A stretch of 64,000 nucleotides of DNA. It comes from Erythroxylum novogranatense (Eukaryota; Streptophyta; Magnoliopsida; Malpighiales; Erythroxylaceae). A model generated the notes under the pieces. That model was not told the origin of the DNA. It ran no database searches and worked only from the letters and a program-made list of their open reading frames with translations. Both the position numbers and the translations under genes were made by a program. This document shows, piece by piece, positions 53,381 to 63,379 of this stretch (positions are counted from its first letter, which is position 1; each line of letters starts with the position of its first letter). The stretch is taken from the NCBI GenBank assembly GCA_029891385.1, contig CM057227.1, positions 95,504,818 through 95,568,817 of the forward strand, in the 5' to 3' direction.

Positions 53381-56356
53381 TGTTAGACCTCGTTTCTGGA
53401 GTCCAACATTTAGAATCATCATAATACGTGAGCGTGTGTATTTCCTTAAAGGGTTATTTCCATGAACCCGTATTATCCATATCCCACAAGAGTGGTGTGC
53501 CCACACCAGTCAATAACCAAAATCATAATTTACTTCTTCAAAACAATTGTAGCTCCAAATCCCTAGTTTAATTTCAAGCAAGAACTATCTTAATTGGAAC
53601 TCTATAGAAGAAGTTACGCTTGAAAAGCCAAAGTGTGTTCATACCCCAATCATGCTCTCCCAACTAACCCCTCACTTTCTCTCCATAAAACTTTCTCAAA
53701 TTAACTCTAAAAGATCCCGATTTTTTCGAGAGGTAGATATATGTGTTAGGAAGCTATTGCTTTAAGAATCATTACATTTGGAGGTCAGACGATGAAGTTA
53801 TTGCCAAAAGATGCAAACATGTTTATATCCTCAATCATATTGTACCTATCTTGGAAGAATTGGCATAACTTTCTCTATAAAGCTTGGATTGATGCCATTC
53901 TTAGACCATTTGAAAGAAAACTTCTAAATATACAACTTTTATGAAGACCACAAATCGAGATTGTTCCATTTATATGGTTGAAAATGCAAATTTCCTGTAG
54001 CTATCCCGTGTATGTCCATTTAAAGAACATAGACTGGCTTGGAAGCCATTTTTCACTCGAGAAGGTCCGTTAAATAGACCTAAAGTCCATTAAACGGACA
54101 TGGGCGATGCTGGGGGTCATTTTTGACCTGAGAAGGTCCGTTAAACAGACATGGGGTTTTCCCATACCCCTCCAAAGCCCCTCCAATGCTTTCTACATCC
54201 ATTCTAACATCATATTCACTCTTAATCTTCCCAAATTCACTTCTTCTAAAGTAATAACACTCCTTAAACATTCAATTACCAATTTAGGTGCCTTTAACTC
54301 CCCAAAACTCAACTCAAATGACTCATCACAAACACAAACTCTCATCATTCACTATAGTTGTCATGTTCATACTTAATGCTCATATCTTTTAACTCCTATA
54401 CCTAAAATTTACATACTTTATAGCGTCGGAAAGCTAAGAGGATAAGCCATAAATTTCTAGAAGACAACTTTGTCTATTTCTACCTAGATCAATCTAGTTT
54501 TTTCCTTGAATTTAGAACACAATTCCTACCCCTATGAAAAACTTTAAGATTCAATATAAAGACTCGGAGATTCATGAGCAAAACATAACGCATATGTATT
54601 TCATTAACATCAAAAGACAAGAGTTCTACAATGCTTTAGTAGGCATTTCAAGCCACTTACATCATAATCTAAAAATACAAACTTTACAAAAACTAGAATA
54701 TCTCAAAATCCGACTAAAGCATTGTTTTACAAAAACTAACTTAAAAATACAAAATAAGCCAATTATGGAGTAATGCCTTTATGCTCAATCACTCGATCTC
54801 GTGCTCCTCACCTGAAAATGGGACAGAATGGGAGAGGTGGGCTTAAAGCTCGTGGGTAACATGCTTATAACCGAGAAAAAAACAAAAACCATTGAAATAT
54901 TTATTTCGATTGTAAAATTCACATTGAAAATCCATGTAACACATATTTCCCAAATTCACAACTTATCAAGCAATTCATAAACATCATAAATCATGAATTC
55001 ATCAAACTTGTCACAAATCATGAACACATAAGCAGATCAGAAATGGTTTGGGTAGATCCATAAACATGACGAACTACACAATTCCACATAATGGTCCTAT
55101 GTAATCGTAAACTTGAGGCACTATCGCAATCCCATATAGTGGTTTTATGTAGGTTTAAACATGAGGGAGTTCATGAAGGAGCTCCGTGCCACTAGCGGGC
55201 AAGCGGGAGAAGCCTTAACTTGGTTAACATGCACGTGACATTCTTGAGTGGACTACACCAAACTCACATAACATGTAATTCATTAACTGAAAATCAATTG
55301 CCCAAATACCACATTTTGAAAACTTGTCTTTCATGAGCATGAACTATTCATATGCAATTCTATCATAATTTCACACTTCATCAACCAAAATCCCATACCA
55401 ATTATGTAACCATTTCTCAAATCATCCAAAAGCCACAAATACAACAATTATGGAGCAATTTGAAATCATTCCCATATCACTCAAAATTCATTCACAAAAT
55501 TTATATACAAAAAACATATGGCACATTATCAAACCATTTTAAAGAACAATAAATGCACATTTTTAAGGTAGTTGGAAATCAATTAATTCCATTTATTTGA
55601 AAGAAACTTTAATATTTTATTTACTCAATTATAAAAATGTCACCTACCTTAATTTCCTTGCTTGAAAACCTTGCTCAAAAAGCCTCTACTCTTGCTCCTA
55701 TTGCCTCTCTTGATTTTCTTCAACATTGAAAAAAATCTCAAATCAAAAGGAATTCAAATTAGACAACCCAAAGAAACATATTCATAAAATTGACCCTAGA
55801 ATACTTAAACCCATGCATTTCCTAAGCTCTTTGAATCAAAACCCCTTCCAAAATCCAAAAGATTAAACATCAACTTACCTTGAATCTTCACCAAACAATG
55901 ATTTTCTTGGCTCTAATAGAAGCTTTAACCTTCCTCTTCCTTTTTCCCTTCTTGATCACCCTCAAAATCCCTCTTGCAGGTTAAGCAAAGTTAAAACCTA
56001 GGTCAACTCCCTTTTTCCTCTCAACCCACGACACTTCTCTCCCTTCTTTCTTATTTTTTTGTGCTTTCACTCTTCTTTCATTCCTTACTAACGTTTTTGG
56101 CTTCTAAAATGCAAGCCAACAATTTTCTCTTCCCATTTTGCCCCTCCTTCAATGCCTTAAAACTTTCCCACTTAAGTGATCTTCCTAAACTACCCCTCAT
56201 GTAACTTACCACCTTAACACTTTAATTCCCTTAACCTATGTCATATAATCTACTCACATTAGCATGCTAATTAATTCCAAGATAAAATAATCTAGCAAGA
56301 CTCCAAAATAATCTAATCATGCTTATTTATCAAGAAAAAAAATTTGGGGGCCAACA
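53381..56356 (-). repeat. Solo LTR 3, Ty3-gypsy type, TSD CATCA
   Basis: On the plus strand it begins TGTTAGACCTCG and ends GGGGGCCAACA; CATCA flanks both sides (53376-53380, 56357-56361). The sense strand starts TGTTGGCCCCCAAATTTTTT, closely like solo LTR 1 (TGTTGGCCCCTAAAATTTTT), and its end GGTCTAACA matches the GGTCCAACA end. Homology runs through the whole length except for the central array (54014-54151), which is unrelated to that of solo LTR 1. It contains the hairpin block (about 55074-55150) and the stem/CAGG block (54814-54870). The repeat array on each side proves the insertion. Confidence 0.9.
54014..54151 (-). repeat. Palindromic GTCCRTTAAAYRGAC array, solo LTR 3
   Basis: Four copies of a 15-mer of dyad form: GTCCATTTAAAGAAC (54014), GTCCGTTAAATAGAC (54066), GTCCATTAAACGGAC (54087) and GTCCGTTAAACAGAC (54137), with GGCGATGCTGGGG and GAGAAGG words between them. 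It occupies the position of the TGACGTGT array in solo LTR 1. Confidence 0.75.
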
Positions 56357-56510
56357 CATCAACATATTCCATTTCCAACAAGTTTCAATTTCCAACAATC
56401 ACAAAACATACGTCAACACTTTTCATTTTTATCAATTTTCAACAATTTCCAATTTCTAACATACATCTACAATTTCCATTTCCAATAAATTCCAATTACA
56501 ACAAATATTT
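56357..56510. repeat. Minisatellite, right part
   Basis: This is the continuation of the 51950-53380 array after solo LTR 3: CATTTCCAACAAGTTTCAAT and ATTTCCATTTCCAATAAATT units, ending near 56510. Confidence 0.85.
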
Positions 56511-57309
56511 TACTTTAATATGTTCATATTTCAATGATTTAGTTTATGAATTTGTAATGTACACTCGTAATTGTTATACAAAATTGTAATTCACAACCTA
56601 AATAATTTTGGGATTAGGAAACAACACAGCTTAAAGATAAGATAAATAACAAATTTGGCACAATGTTTATGATTTAAAAAGCAACTGTAAAAACATCAAA
56701 AATCAAAATGTGAATTTGATTGGTTGTCTTTTTTTTATTTTAATTCAAACTTAAAAATTTTACATATCTAAAAGTAATTGTTAGAAAATTGATTAGTTGT
56801 CTTTTTTATAATCGTATAAAGACTTTCATTTCCTCCCTTCCTTTTGATATGACATTATGATGCCTATCTCTTATGTTTTGTGTGGGATCTCACAATTTCT
56901 TTTTCTTACACCTTTGATGTCCTTAATTATCATGGCTCATTCCAAACCAAATACCCCAAACCGAACAACCATGAACCAAATCAACACAAATGACATTTAT
57001 TTCAAAATTTAGATACACAAACACAACCAATTCAATTCAATATTTAGAATTTTATATCACATTCCAACTCCAAACAATTCATTTCATACACAAACACAAC
57101 CCAACCCAACCAATTCAGTATCCAGATTCTAGATCACGCAACAACACAAAAAACAACGTCAACACTCCAACCAACTCCAACATTGTGCATCATCGGATCA
57201 TCCAACCAAAACCATCATTGTAATTCCAACATTCCAATGATCCAGTCCAAGTATCCAACACAATAAAAATTTTAATTAAGAAATTTTCAAAATCAAAAAA
57301 AAAAAAAGG
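56511..57309. other. AT-rich DNA without recognised gene
   Basis: No open frame of note. 57080-57200 is rich in CAACCCAACC and CAACTCCAAC words, grading into the leader region. It probably lies within the hAT element. Confidence 0.45.
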
Positions 57310-57650
57310 AAAAACCAACTTCGACTCTGCGACGGGTTGTTGGGTTTTGTCATAGGTCAGAGTGTGGACGCGTCTCCGATGGCTTCAGACGCGTCTTCGA
57401 TTGCTTCGATGCTATGTAACGACGCTGCAGTGCGATGGCTTCAAGCAGAGAGGGTGGTGACGTCTTCAGGTCCTCATGGAGGAAGCGTCTTCTTCAACCG
57501 ATGCCAATGGAGGATGAGCGAAGGAGGCGAGGGCCATAGCAGAGACGGTGGCGGTGGTTAGACGCGACAGTGAGAAGAGAAGAGAAGAGATGGGCGATGC
57601 ACGGAGAAGAGGAGGCGGCAAAGATGAAAGAAGGGTGAAGATTAAAGAAC
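57310..57650 (-). promoter_or_regulatory. GC- and CpG-rich island, putative hAT leader/promoter
   Basis: Unlike everything around it, this stretch is GC-rich with many CpGs (GACGCGTCTCCGATGG, GACGCGTCTTCG, GGCGGTGGTTAGACGCG) and a GAGAAGAGAAGAGAAGAG tract. It sits at the 5' side of the minus-strand transposase. Autonomous hAT elements such as maize Ac have a GC-rich untranslated leader, which is why I suggest that role; the sequence itself does not prove it. Confidence 0.4.
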
Positions 57651-57729
57651 AATCAGGCCCCGGGGTGGTTGGGAATTTTACGGTTAATTCTAAAAAATTT
57701 GTTATTTAGTCCTTGAAGATTTGGAAGTT

Positions 57730-57835
57730 TACGATACCAGCCGGTATGTTCCGGTATTGTCAGTACCGAATGAAAATTACTGGTACCGACCGGTATTCTA
57801 TGTCGATACCGATGGTGGCCCGTACCGTTCCAATT
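57730..57835. repeat. Cluster of CCGGTA/GGTACCG words, likely hAT subterminal repeats
   Basis: In about 105 bp there are ATACCAGCCGGTATG, TTCCGGTATTG, AGTACCG, GGTACCGACCGGTATTC, GATACCG and GTACCG, in both orientations. Similar TACCG words occur at the other end (48900-48960). Subterminal arrays of short motifs bind transposase in hAT elements. Confidence 0.5.
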
Positions 57836-57849
57836 TATGGCTGGTTAGT

Positions 57850-58370
57850 TACCACCCGAAATGGTATGTTAATCAAAACTTTCATGTAAACGTTGCATGC
57901 ATAAAGGACGTGAAAACAACGAAGAGGTGCGTTGTTTAAAATGGTGAAAGAGTAGTTTTGGTTTTAAACTGATTAAAAAAAAAAGTGAAAAAAGATACTT
58001 GCATTCGTTTTTGTACGGTGATATAAAAAAAAGGAGAAGTCTTTGTTTTGTTTTTGGGCAACGTGCTTGGAAAACCGAAAGTGAGAGTAAAAAGAAAACA
58101 TAGAGATTGATGTTTTCGTTTTTAGTGTTATATGTAAGTTACAAAACAGAAAAAAGGAGAAAATTGTTTTTCTCCTATTTAAAAAAGGGGTCTTTAAATT
58201 TATTTATAGTTATATTAAGTATTAAAAGTGAGATATATTTTTTAGTGTGGAGTATATAAAAAATTTATAATTTTGTAATTCTTTATTGATTAATCTTTAC
58301 ATTTAAGTATTTATATGACCTATTCTTATTATTAATGTTGCAAACTTTTTTTAATTTTGGCTTCGTATAG
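57850..58370. other. AT-rich DNA without recognised gene
   Basis: The region contains poly-A and purine tracts and short words such as AAAAAAGGAGAA repeated loosely near 58030-58170. Nothing identifiable. Confidence 0.45.
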
Positions 58371-58429
58371 AGTCCTTAGGGAACTGCGGGCTTTGGCAAG
58401 TTTCTCGGAGATGGCAATTGCTGACGAGC

Positions 58430-58519
58430 CGGTATGCCAACTTCTCTACGCGACAAGCAGAAAGCGAAGATCAAACATTTCGTGGAGGCCCATTTTGGAG
58501 TTGATAATGTTTACTTCAG
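58430..58519 (+). CDS. Possible small exon or gene fragment, unknown product
   Basis: From ATG 58434 the frame reads MPTSLRDKQKAKIKHFVEAH, then FGVDNVYFR, with a GT dinucleotide (TTCAGGTTTATAG) where a donor site could lie at about 58518. The codon usage and charged, helical look are more protein-like than the surroundings. An acceptor-like TTCGTATAG precedes at about 58370. I do not recognise the protein. It could be a captured gene fragment, given the transposon context, or chance. Confidence 0.25.
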
Positions 58520-58894
58520 GTTTATAGCATGCTTAATTAGGAATTAGCAGACACTAATATGGATCTGGTTTTATAAATGAAACCAGTCATTTGGTTGGTG
58601 CTGTTTGCGCCAACTCCAAAGTTTGGTTAAAATAAGAAGGATGATTTAAGCTCAGTCTTACAAGTTTGTTCACCTTCCCATCCAACTTCTTGGCTCGCTC
58701 TGCTTCTACGTGGCTTGAGTCCTAAGTTGATGGCACCTGTGTTAGATCTAATGGCTTTTGGTTTTGCTAATCAAACTTTTTTCATGAGTTAATAATTGTT
58801 GACCCAAGAAGTAGTAAACAATTTGTCGCTGATGTTTTGTCTACTTTTAAGTTAGAGAGAGTTTTTGTTATATGATATTCACGTTAAGCTAACT

Positions 58895-59058
58895 ATTTTC
58901 TAAAACTAGTATACATATTTAATTAAATTAATAACTATTAGTTTGTCTGATTTGAGTTCCATTATTTTTACCTTTATAATTTTATGAAATTAAATACTAC
59001 AATATAGCTTAACTATCTTTTATATCGTACTTCGTGCACGATATGCGGGAGTTAGGCC
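58895..59058 (+). mobile_element. Possible short Helitron, 3' end recognised
   Basis: Near 59013-59058 a hairpin with arms ATATCGT/ACGATAT and a 9-nt loop is followed 14 nt later by CCCTAGT. A hairpin 10-15 nt before CTAG, followed by T, is the hallmark of plant Helitron 3' ends. A TCTAAAACTAGTATAC near 58899 might be the 5' end, but the base before it is T rather than A. No coding capacity. Confidence 0.35.
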
Positions 59059-59063
59059 CTAGT

Positions 59064-59829
59064 ATAGTGTTGTGGTATCTAAATTAACTTAATGTATCAT
59101 ATTGTTAGGTCACCATTAATTATTCATCCAGCAAATTCCTTTTCTTTTGCAGTTAAACGTGGCCCCTTTTTAGGTCACTCTTCCTAGAGTTTCAAATTAA
59201 TCATTTTGTGATCATTACGATCAAATTTTGCCTTCGATTTTAAACCTAATGATATATAATTTCATTGATTTCTTTTAAATAACGTGATATATGAATTTAT
59301 GCTTATATGATTTGTACAGCCTATAACCAAAATCTGGGTATAGAGTTTTAGACAGACTTGTAGTTTTTGAAAAATATGATAGATTAACTATGAGTTGCAA
59401 AATGTTTCTATCGTGCACTTCACAAATACTTATATTTTACCCATAAAAATTCTCTTTACCCCTTGTATTGAAGTTTTGACTTTTGACTTTGAATGCTTAA
59501 ATGTAAACGTAATTAATGTTTTACTCTAATGTCGTAGAAACCAGCTGCGTTCGACAAATTTGAGATAATTTAATGAATAAAGAGTGTCTAGTCCTCCTAT
59601 CCGTTGACACATCTAACTTTTTTTTTTTTTAATGTTTCTTATAGGTGTAAGTACACTGGATCCTTTTGCTGATGTTTGCGTTGGCGGTATTACTATATAT
59701 AATTGTTATTAAAAATTAAAATTAAATGCTTAAATATTTCTTAAAAAAGTTTAAACCTTCGGACATGGAAAGTAGGAGAAAAGAAAAGCATTCATATATA
59801 GATGTCAAAAGGAAAACAGAAATAATTAT
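59064..59829. other. Intergenic AT-rich DNA
   Basis: No gene, repeat or element recognised. It lies downstream of the proline-rich protein gene. Confidence 0.5.
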
Positions 59830-60021
59830 GATGAATTAATACAAACTGGAGATTGTAATACATTATTAATCACTGGAGCAAACAAGTACAGCTAGAGTAT
59901 ACATTCGTAAGAACTAAACAGGGTACAACGGATGACTATAGACTAGAAACACACGAAATGCAGATACTATTCCAAATGGCGGACAATGGTTCAAAGTGAT
60001 AATAGTATGAATTGGTCTTAT
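59830..60021 (-). terminator. 3' untranslated region and poly(A) signals of the proline-rich protein gene
   Basis: Downstream of the TAG at 60022 the minus strand carries AATAATG and TTGTATTAATTC motifs about 155-180 nt on (59840-59870), consistent with plant near-upstream poly(A) signals. No sharper prediction is possible. Confidence 0.4.
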
Positions 60022-60372
60022 CTAGTTTCCCGGTGGTGGAGAGAATAAAGGAATAGTAGGGATGGTGGGGATTGAGGGCATGCTTGGGAGTGGAGGCAAT
60101 GTAACCTTTGGGATAGATGGGATGGTAGGAATAGTTGGGATGGTGGGGATGCTTGGAATTGGTGGCAGAGTTGGCTTAGGCAAAGAAGGCTGTGTGGTTG
60201 GCAGTGTTGGGATTGTGGGTTGTGGGAGACTTGGCATAGGTGGTAATGTGGGATTTGGCAAAGTTGGGATATTTGGAAATTGTAGAAGCTTTCGAGCCCC
60301 AAGACAAACATTCATGTCTGAGAAAGACAAAGCTATGAAGATAGCAAAGATGAAACTCTTGTACGAGGCCAT
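60022..60372 (-). CDS. Small secreted proline-rich (PELPK-like) cell-wall protein
   Basis: An intact single-exon frame of 116 residues. Residues 1-26 (MASYKSFIFAIFIALSFSDM, then NVCLGA) look like a signal peptide; the mature protein would start RKLLQFPNIPTLP. The rest is a run of Pro-containing 3-6-residue repeats (LPNPTLPPMPSLPQPTIP, IPTIPTIPTIPSIP) ending SPPPGN, with no other domain. This layout, including the ARKLLQ junction, is that of eudicot PELPK/hydroxyproline-rich cell-wall proteins, secreted and probably cross-linked in the wall. The start is supported by the signal peptide and by a TATA box some 80 bp upstream. No frameshift or stop: it is the only protein gene in the window that looks alive. 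The closest alternative is another short proline-rich arabinogalactan-like protein. Confidence 0.8.
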   Translation of the reverse strand: MASYKSFIFAIFIALSFSDMNVCLGARKLLQFPNIPTLPNPTLPPMPSLPQPTIPTLPTTQPSLPKPTLPPIPSIPTIPTIPTIPSIPKVTLPPLPSMPSIPTIPTIPLFSPPPGN

Positions 60373-60448
60373 CGTCTTGTATTCTTCCGAGCTATTGATG
60401 TTCTTGATTTGGTCTGTCGTGTATGAGAAAAATCAGGACTTATGTCGG

Positions 60449-60482
60449 GCTTATATAGCTAAACATTTATGTGTTGACGTCA
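60449..60482 (-). promoter_or_regulatory. Core promoter of the proline-rich protein gene
   Basis: On the minus strand AGCTATATAAG (60450-60460) is a strong TATA box. TGACGTCA (60475-60482), a palindromic bZIP site, lies about 15 bp further upstream. The expected start of transcription is near 60420, giving a leader of about 50 nt. Confidence 0.65.
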
Positions 60483-60489
60483 CAAGGTA

Positions 60490-61985
60490 GGTGACTTACT
60501 TAGGAAACATGTTAAAAAGAGTTCCTTGTTTGTTCACCTTCCCCTGGAACTTCCTGTTAGAATGACAAGTGTAGGGATTGTTTGGATACAGAGTCATATT
60601 TCCTATACACTAGGAGCTCTGGAGATTCTAGAAGTGGGAAATCCCAACTTGTAGTTCCTGTAATTTTTTAGCTAAGCTAAACAGTTGTCTATTCTTTTAG
60701 CTCAGTATGACGTATGAGACCACTAATTTATGCTGTCCTAATACATCAGAACACAAATTAAGACATGCAGTCTTACCTAATATATATTTGGAATGTGGTT
60801 AGTATGGTTGCTATTCAAAAACGAGGTTTTTAAAGTCATATGCAATTATGTTGGTGTTCGATACAGTTAAAACATTGTATTTTTAAAGTAAAATGATTCT
60901 AAACACGTAAATATTGAAATATATAATTATTTAGTGCGGTGAAAAAGTGTGGAGGATCCTAGGAAGTAGGGGTGAATAATAGATAAACTAATTTTATTTG
61001 GATTGGTTTGATTTGGGTGTAAAATTTTAAAAGTTTTTAAAAGAAATAAATGATATATATTAACATTTCTTCAATTTCCTAATAGAATAGGATTTTATTT
61101 TATGGATAAGATAAAGAGTAAGAATTTTAATTTATTTTATATTTTAAATAATATATATCAAGACAAAATACGAATTAAGTAGGAAGTTCAAATAAAGTAC
61201 AAACACTTTGTTATTTAACAAGACAAAGCTAATGACTAGATAAATTAGCATGAATTTTATACTAATAATACTCTTATGTAAAAAAAAAAACTACTAAAGC
61301 AATCTAAAATGAAAACTTTTTATTAAATTTATTAAAATACTTTATATTTACCCAAAAATATTTAATTAAATTTATTTAAAATTATATAATATGACTTAAA
61401 TATATAGATTTTCAAATCAGTAATCAAGTAATTTAAGCTTAAATTTTCTTTCAAGTAATGATTTGCTAAATATCAACATTAAAATTAATATACAAATTTC
61501 TCTATTTTTATCAAAGTAAATTTAAATTTAATAGAAATTAATCAAATAATAACAATTGAGTGAATTATTTAAAAGATGGTATTCTTTTAACAATCACTAT
61601 TAACAAAATTAAATTAAATGATAAATTAAATAGATAATAAATTAATAATACTAAAAGAAAATAAAGTAGATCAAATATCGTTGGTTTAAACTGAAACCAA
61701 AAGCTAAACTAAATATTTGATTATTTAATTTAAAACTAAGCTATTTTTATTTAAACAAAATATTAAATTTATTTTCAATAGTTTGATTTGATTAATGGTT
61801 TTGTTTAAATGAAAAATAACTTGTTTTTAAAAACTAAATATTTATTTTATTTATATTTTATTTTAAACCAATACTATTTAATCTTCTTTATTTTTCTTTT
61901 AATATTATAAATTTATTATTATTTTAATTTTGCTTAAATGTAATTATATATTTTATTTTCAATAAAAAGTATGGTTTTCATACAA
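60490..61985. other. AT-rich intergenic DNA
   Basis: 1.5 kb, increasingly AT-rich toward 61.9 kb. TAGGGGTGAATAATAG at 60966 resembles the terminal sequence of plant hAT-type MITEs, and ATTGGTTTGATTTGGGTG follows, but no matching inverted end was found. No open frames of note. Confidence 0.5.
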
Positions 61986-61989
61986 GATT

Positions 61990-62871
61990 ACATATCTTTT
62001 TGCATGACTTTCAACAATTTTTCTTTGTGAACATCAACCATAGTCTCGCTATAACTTTGAGACTCCCTCTCAGTGATGAGTGTGAAACACTAATTTGGAT
62101 GATATCTAGCATATGATTGTCTTTTTCAGTTGATCTCTACAACTAGGGTTTTCCCACAAGTTCTGATTTAATAGACCAGACAAGCTTTGTGCCATTTTTC
62201 TTAGTTGATGAAGATTTCTTTATTTCCATTTTTCTTAGTTGATGAAGACTTCTTTATTGAAGACTTATTATGATTAGCACATCACCGACTTTATTATAAT
62301 TGGTCTTTTCGATTTATTTCCTAGGTTATCACATACCACAAAGGATGAATTATGATTAGAGTAGTACTAACCCTATGCTCAGGTTCTCTAGCTATTTGGA
62401 ATCTTCGATGGTATGATCTTCCATAATTACTACATCTCGACTTCTCATATTCTCCTTCATAAGATCTTATAGTTGATAGATAAATTCGTCTTTCAACGAG
62501 CCAAGATATACAATTTTGCATTCGAATCAACTTTAGAGCATTCGTCCTTAGGGATGTAGATAAATGCATGACAGCTAAATACCTTAAAATGGTAAAGATA
62601 GACATTCTTTCCTATCCATACTTCTTTTGTGAATCTCCATCCAAAGTTCCTAAGGGAGAGGAGTTGACAATATTTATGGCTATCCTTACAACTTCTCACC
62701 AAAATGGCTTAACGAGTTTGGTATAAGAGAGCATGCATAAGACCCTTTTTCTCTCAACTACATTCTTTAATTATAGTGTCATTGATAGGATTCCCTCAAG
62801 CTTGATGCTAAATGACATGTAATATTCTTTGAATAAGCCATAGTACTCTCCATCATTATTAACTTTGACAC
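61990..62871 (-). pseudogene. Copia integrase to RT relic
   Basis: The minus strand reads, in shifting frames, VNNDGEYYGLFKEYY, ERKRVLCMLSYTKLVKPFW, TKEVWIGKNVYLYHFKVF, SCHAFIYIPKDECSKVD, then a linker and MVDVHKEKLLKVMQKDM. These follow the order of Ty1-copia integrase core, C-terminus and RT start. Many stops and frameshifts. It is cut at 62872 by the younger copia element. Confidence 0.75.
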
Positions 62872-63100
62872 TGTTAATGTGATTTAGGGTTTACCACCTA
62901 AATCACTATCTTGAATCTTAGTGATTTGTACAGGTTATAGGGATATTTGTTTTTATTATAGGCAAGATTATAGAGACAGTTGTAGGAATCTTATATTTCC
63001 CTTCTTAGCTTAATTTTTTTGTATATATATATTTGTAAAGTTAGCATCGAATTGTCTGGTTTAGCGATATGATTTCTTTGCATGTTTTCTCCTTTTCTAA
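62872..63100 (+). repeat. 5' LTR of a plus-strand copia element (short)
   Basis: It begins TGTTAATGTGATTTAGGG inside the older integrase relic and ends just before the primer site. At about 230 bp it fits Ale/Retrofit-type elements. It contains a TATATATATATTTG tract near 63020. The 3' end is not a clean CA, and no target repeat can be checked without the right end. Confidence 0.6.
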
Positions 63101-63102
63101 TG

Positions 63103-63115
63103 TGGTATCAGAGCC
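63103..63115 (+). promoter_or_regulatory. Primer binding site, initiator-Met tRNA
   Basis: TGGTATCAGAGCC is an exact match to the plant initiator-Met primer site. Confidence 0.85.
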
Positions 63116-63379
63116 TTTGTCTCCAGCCATTGTTCTGTGCTCAGTTTTGTTTCTTACACAACCCTTTACTGAGCTCGTTTATTTTCATTAAGTCCTCCTA
63201 TCCATGGCATCTTCTATCCAGCTTTTTACTCAGCCATTGTTTGGCTTTGTTCTATTCCATTCTTAATTGTTTGTATGGATCTGTCCTTTTTTGACTTGCT
63301 TTTTACTGGTTTTTTTTATTGTTGTCATTTTTTTTCTTCTGCCACATCTTAATCTTTTGTTGCTACAGCACGTTCCATA

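Larger units (their letters stand above)
48886..57844 (-). mobile_element. Probable hAT-superfamily element
   Basis: It contains one hAT transposase gene on the minus strand (49489-51893), a minisatellite upstream of it and a GC-rich leader near 57.3-57.65 kb. Both ends carry TACCG-containing sequence: CCAAAGTTATGAATACCG with CGGG at the left, and, reversed, CCAGCCATAAATTGG with CGGTACGGG at the right, followed by many GGTACCGG-like words. The ends are only loosely alike, and no convincing 8-bp duplication was found, so the borders are tentative. Confidence 0.4.

Noticed and set aside
57337..57561. 74-residue frame in the CpG-rich island
   Set aside because: High GC content creates open frames in several registers; there is no domain and no splice context, and the neighbouring gene runs on the other strand.
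57721..57939. 72-residue frame rich in Tyr and Val
   Set aside because: It is produced by repeated CCGGTA/GGTACC words, not by coding sequence.
60062..60490. Glycine/valine-rich 142-residue open frame on the plus strand
   Set aside because: It is the antisense shadow of the proline-rich repeats; it lacks a signal peptide and its promoter side carries no TATA box.
60966..61810. Possible hAT-type MITE starting TAGGGGTGAA
   Set aside because: No inverted right end or 8-bp duplication could be found.
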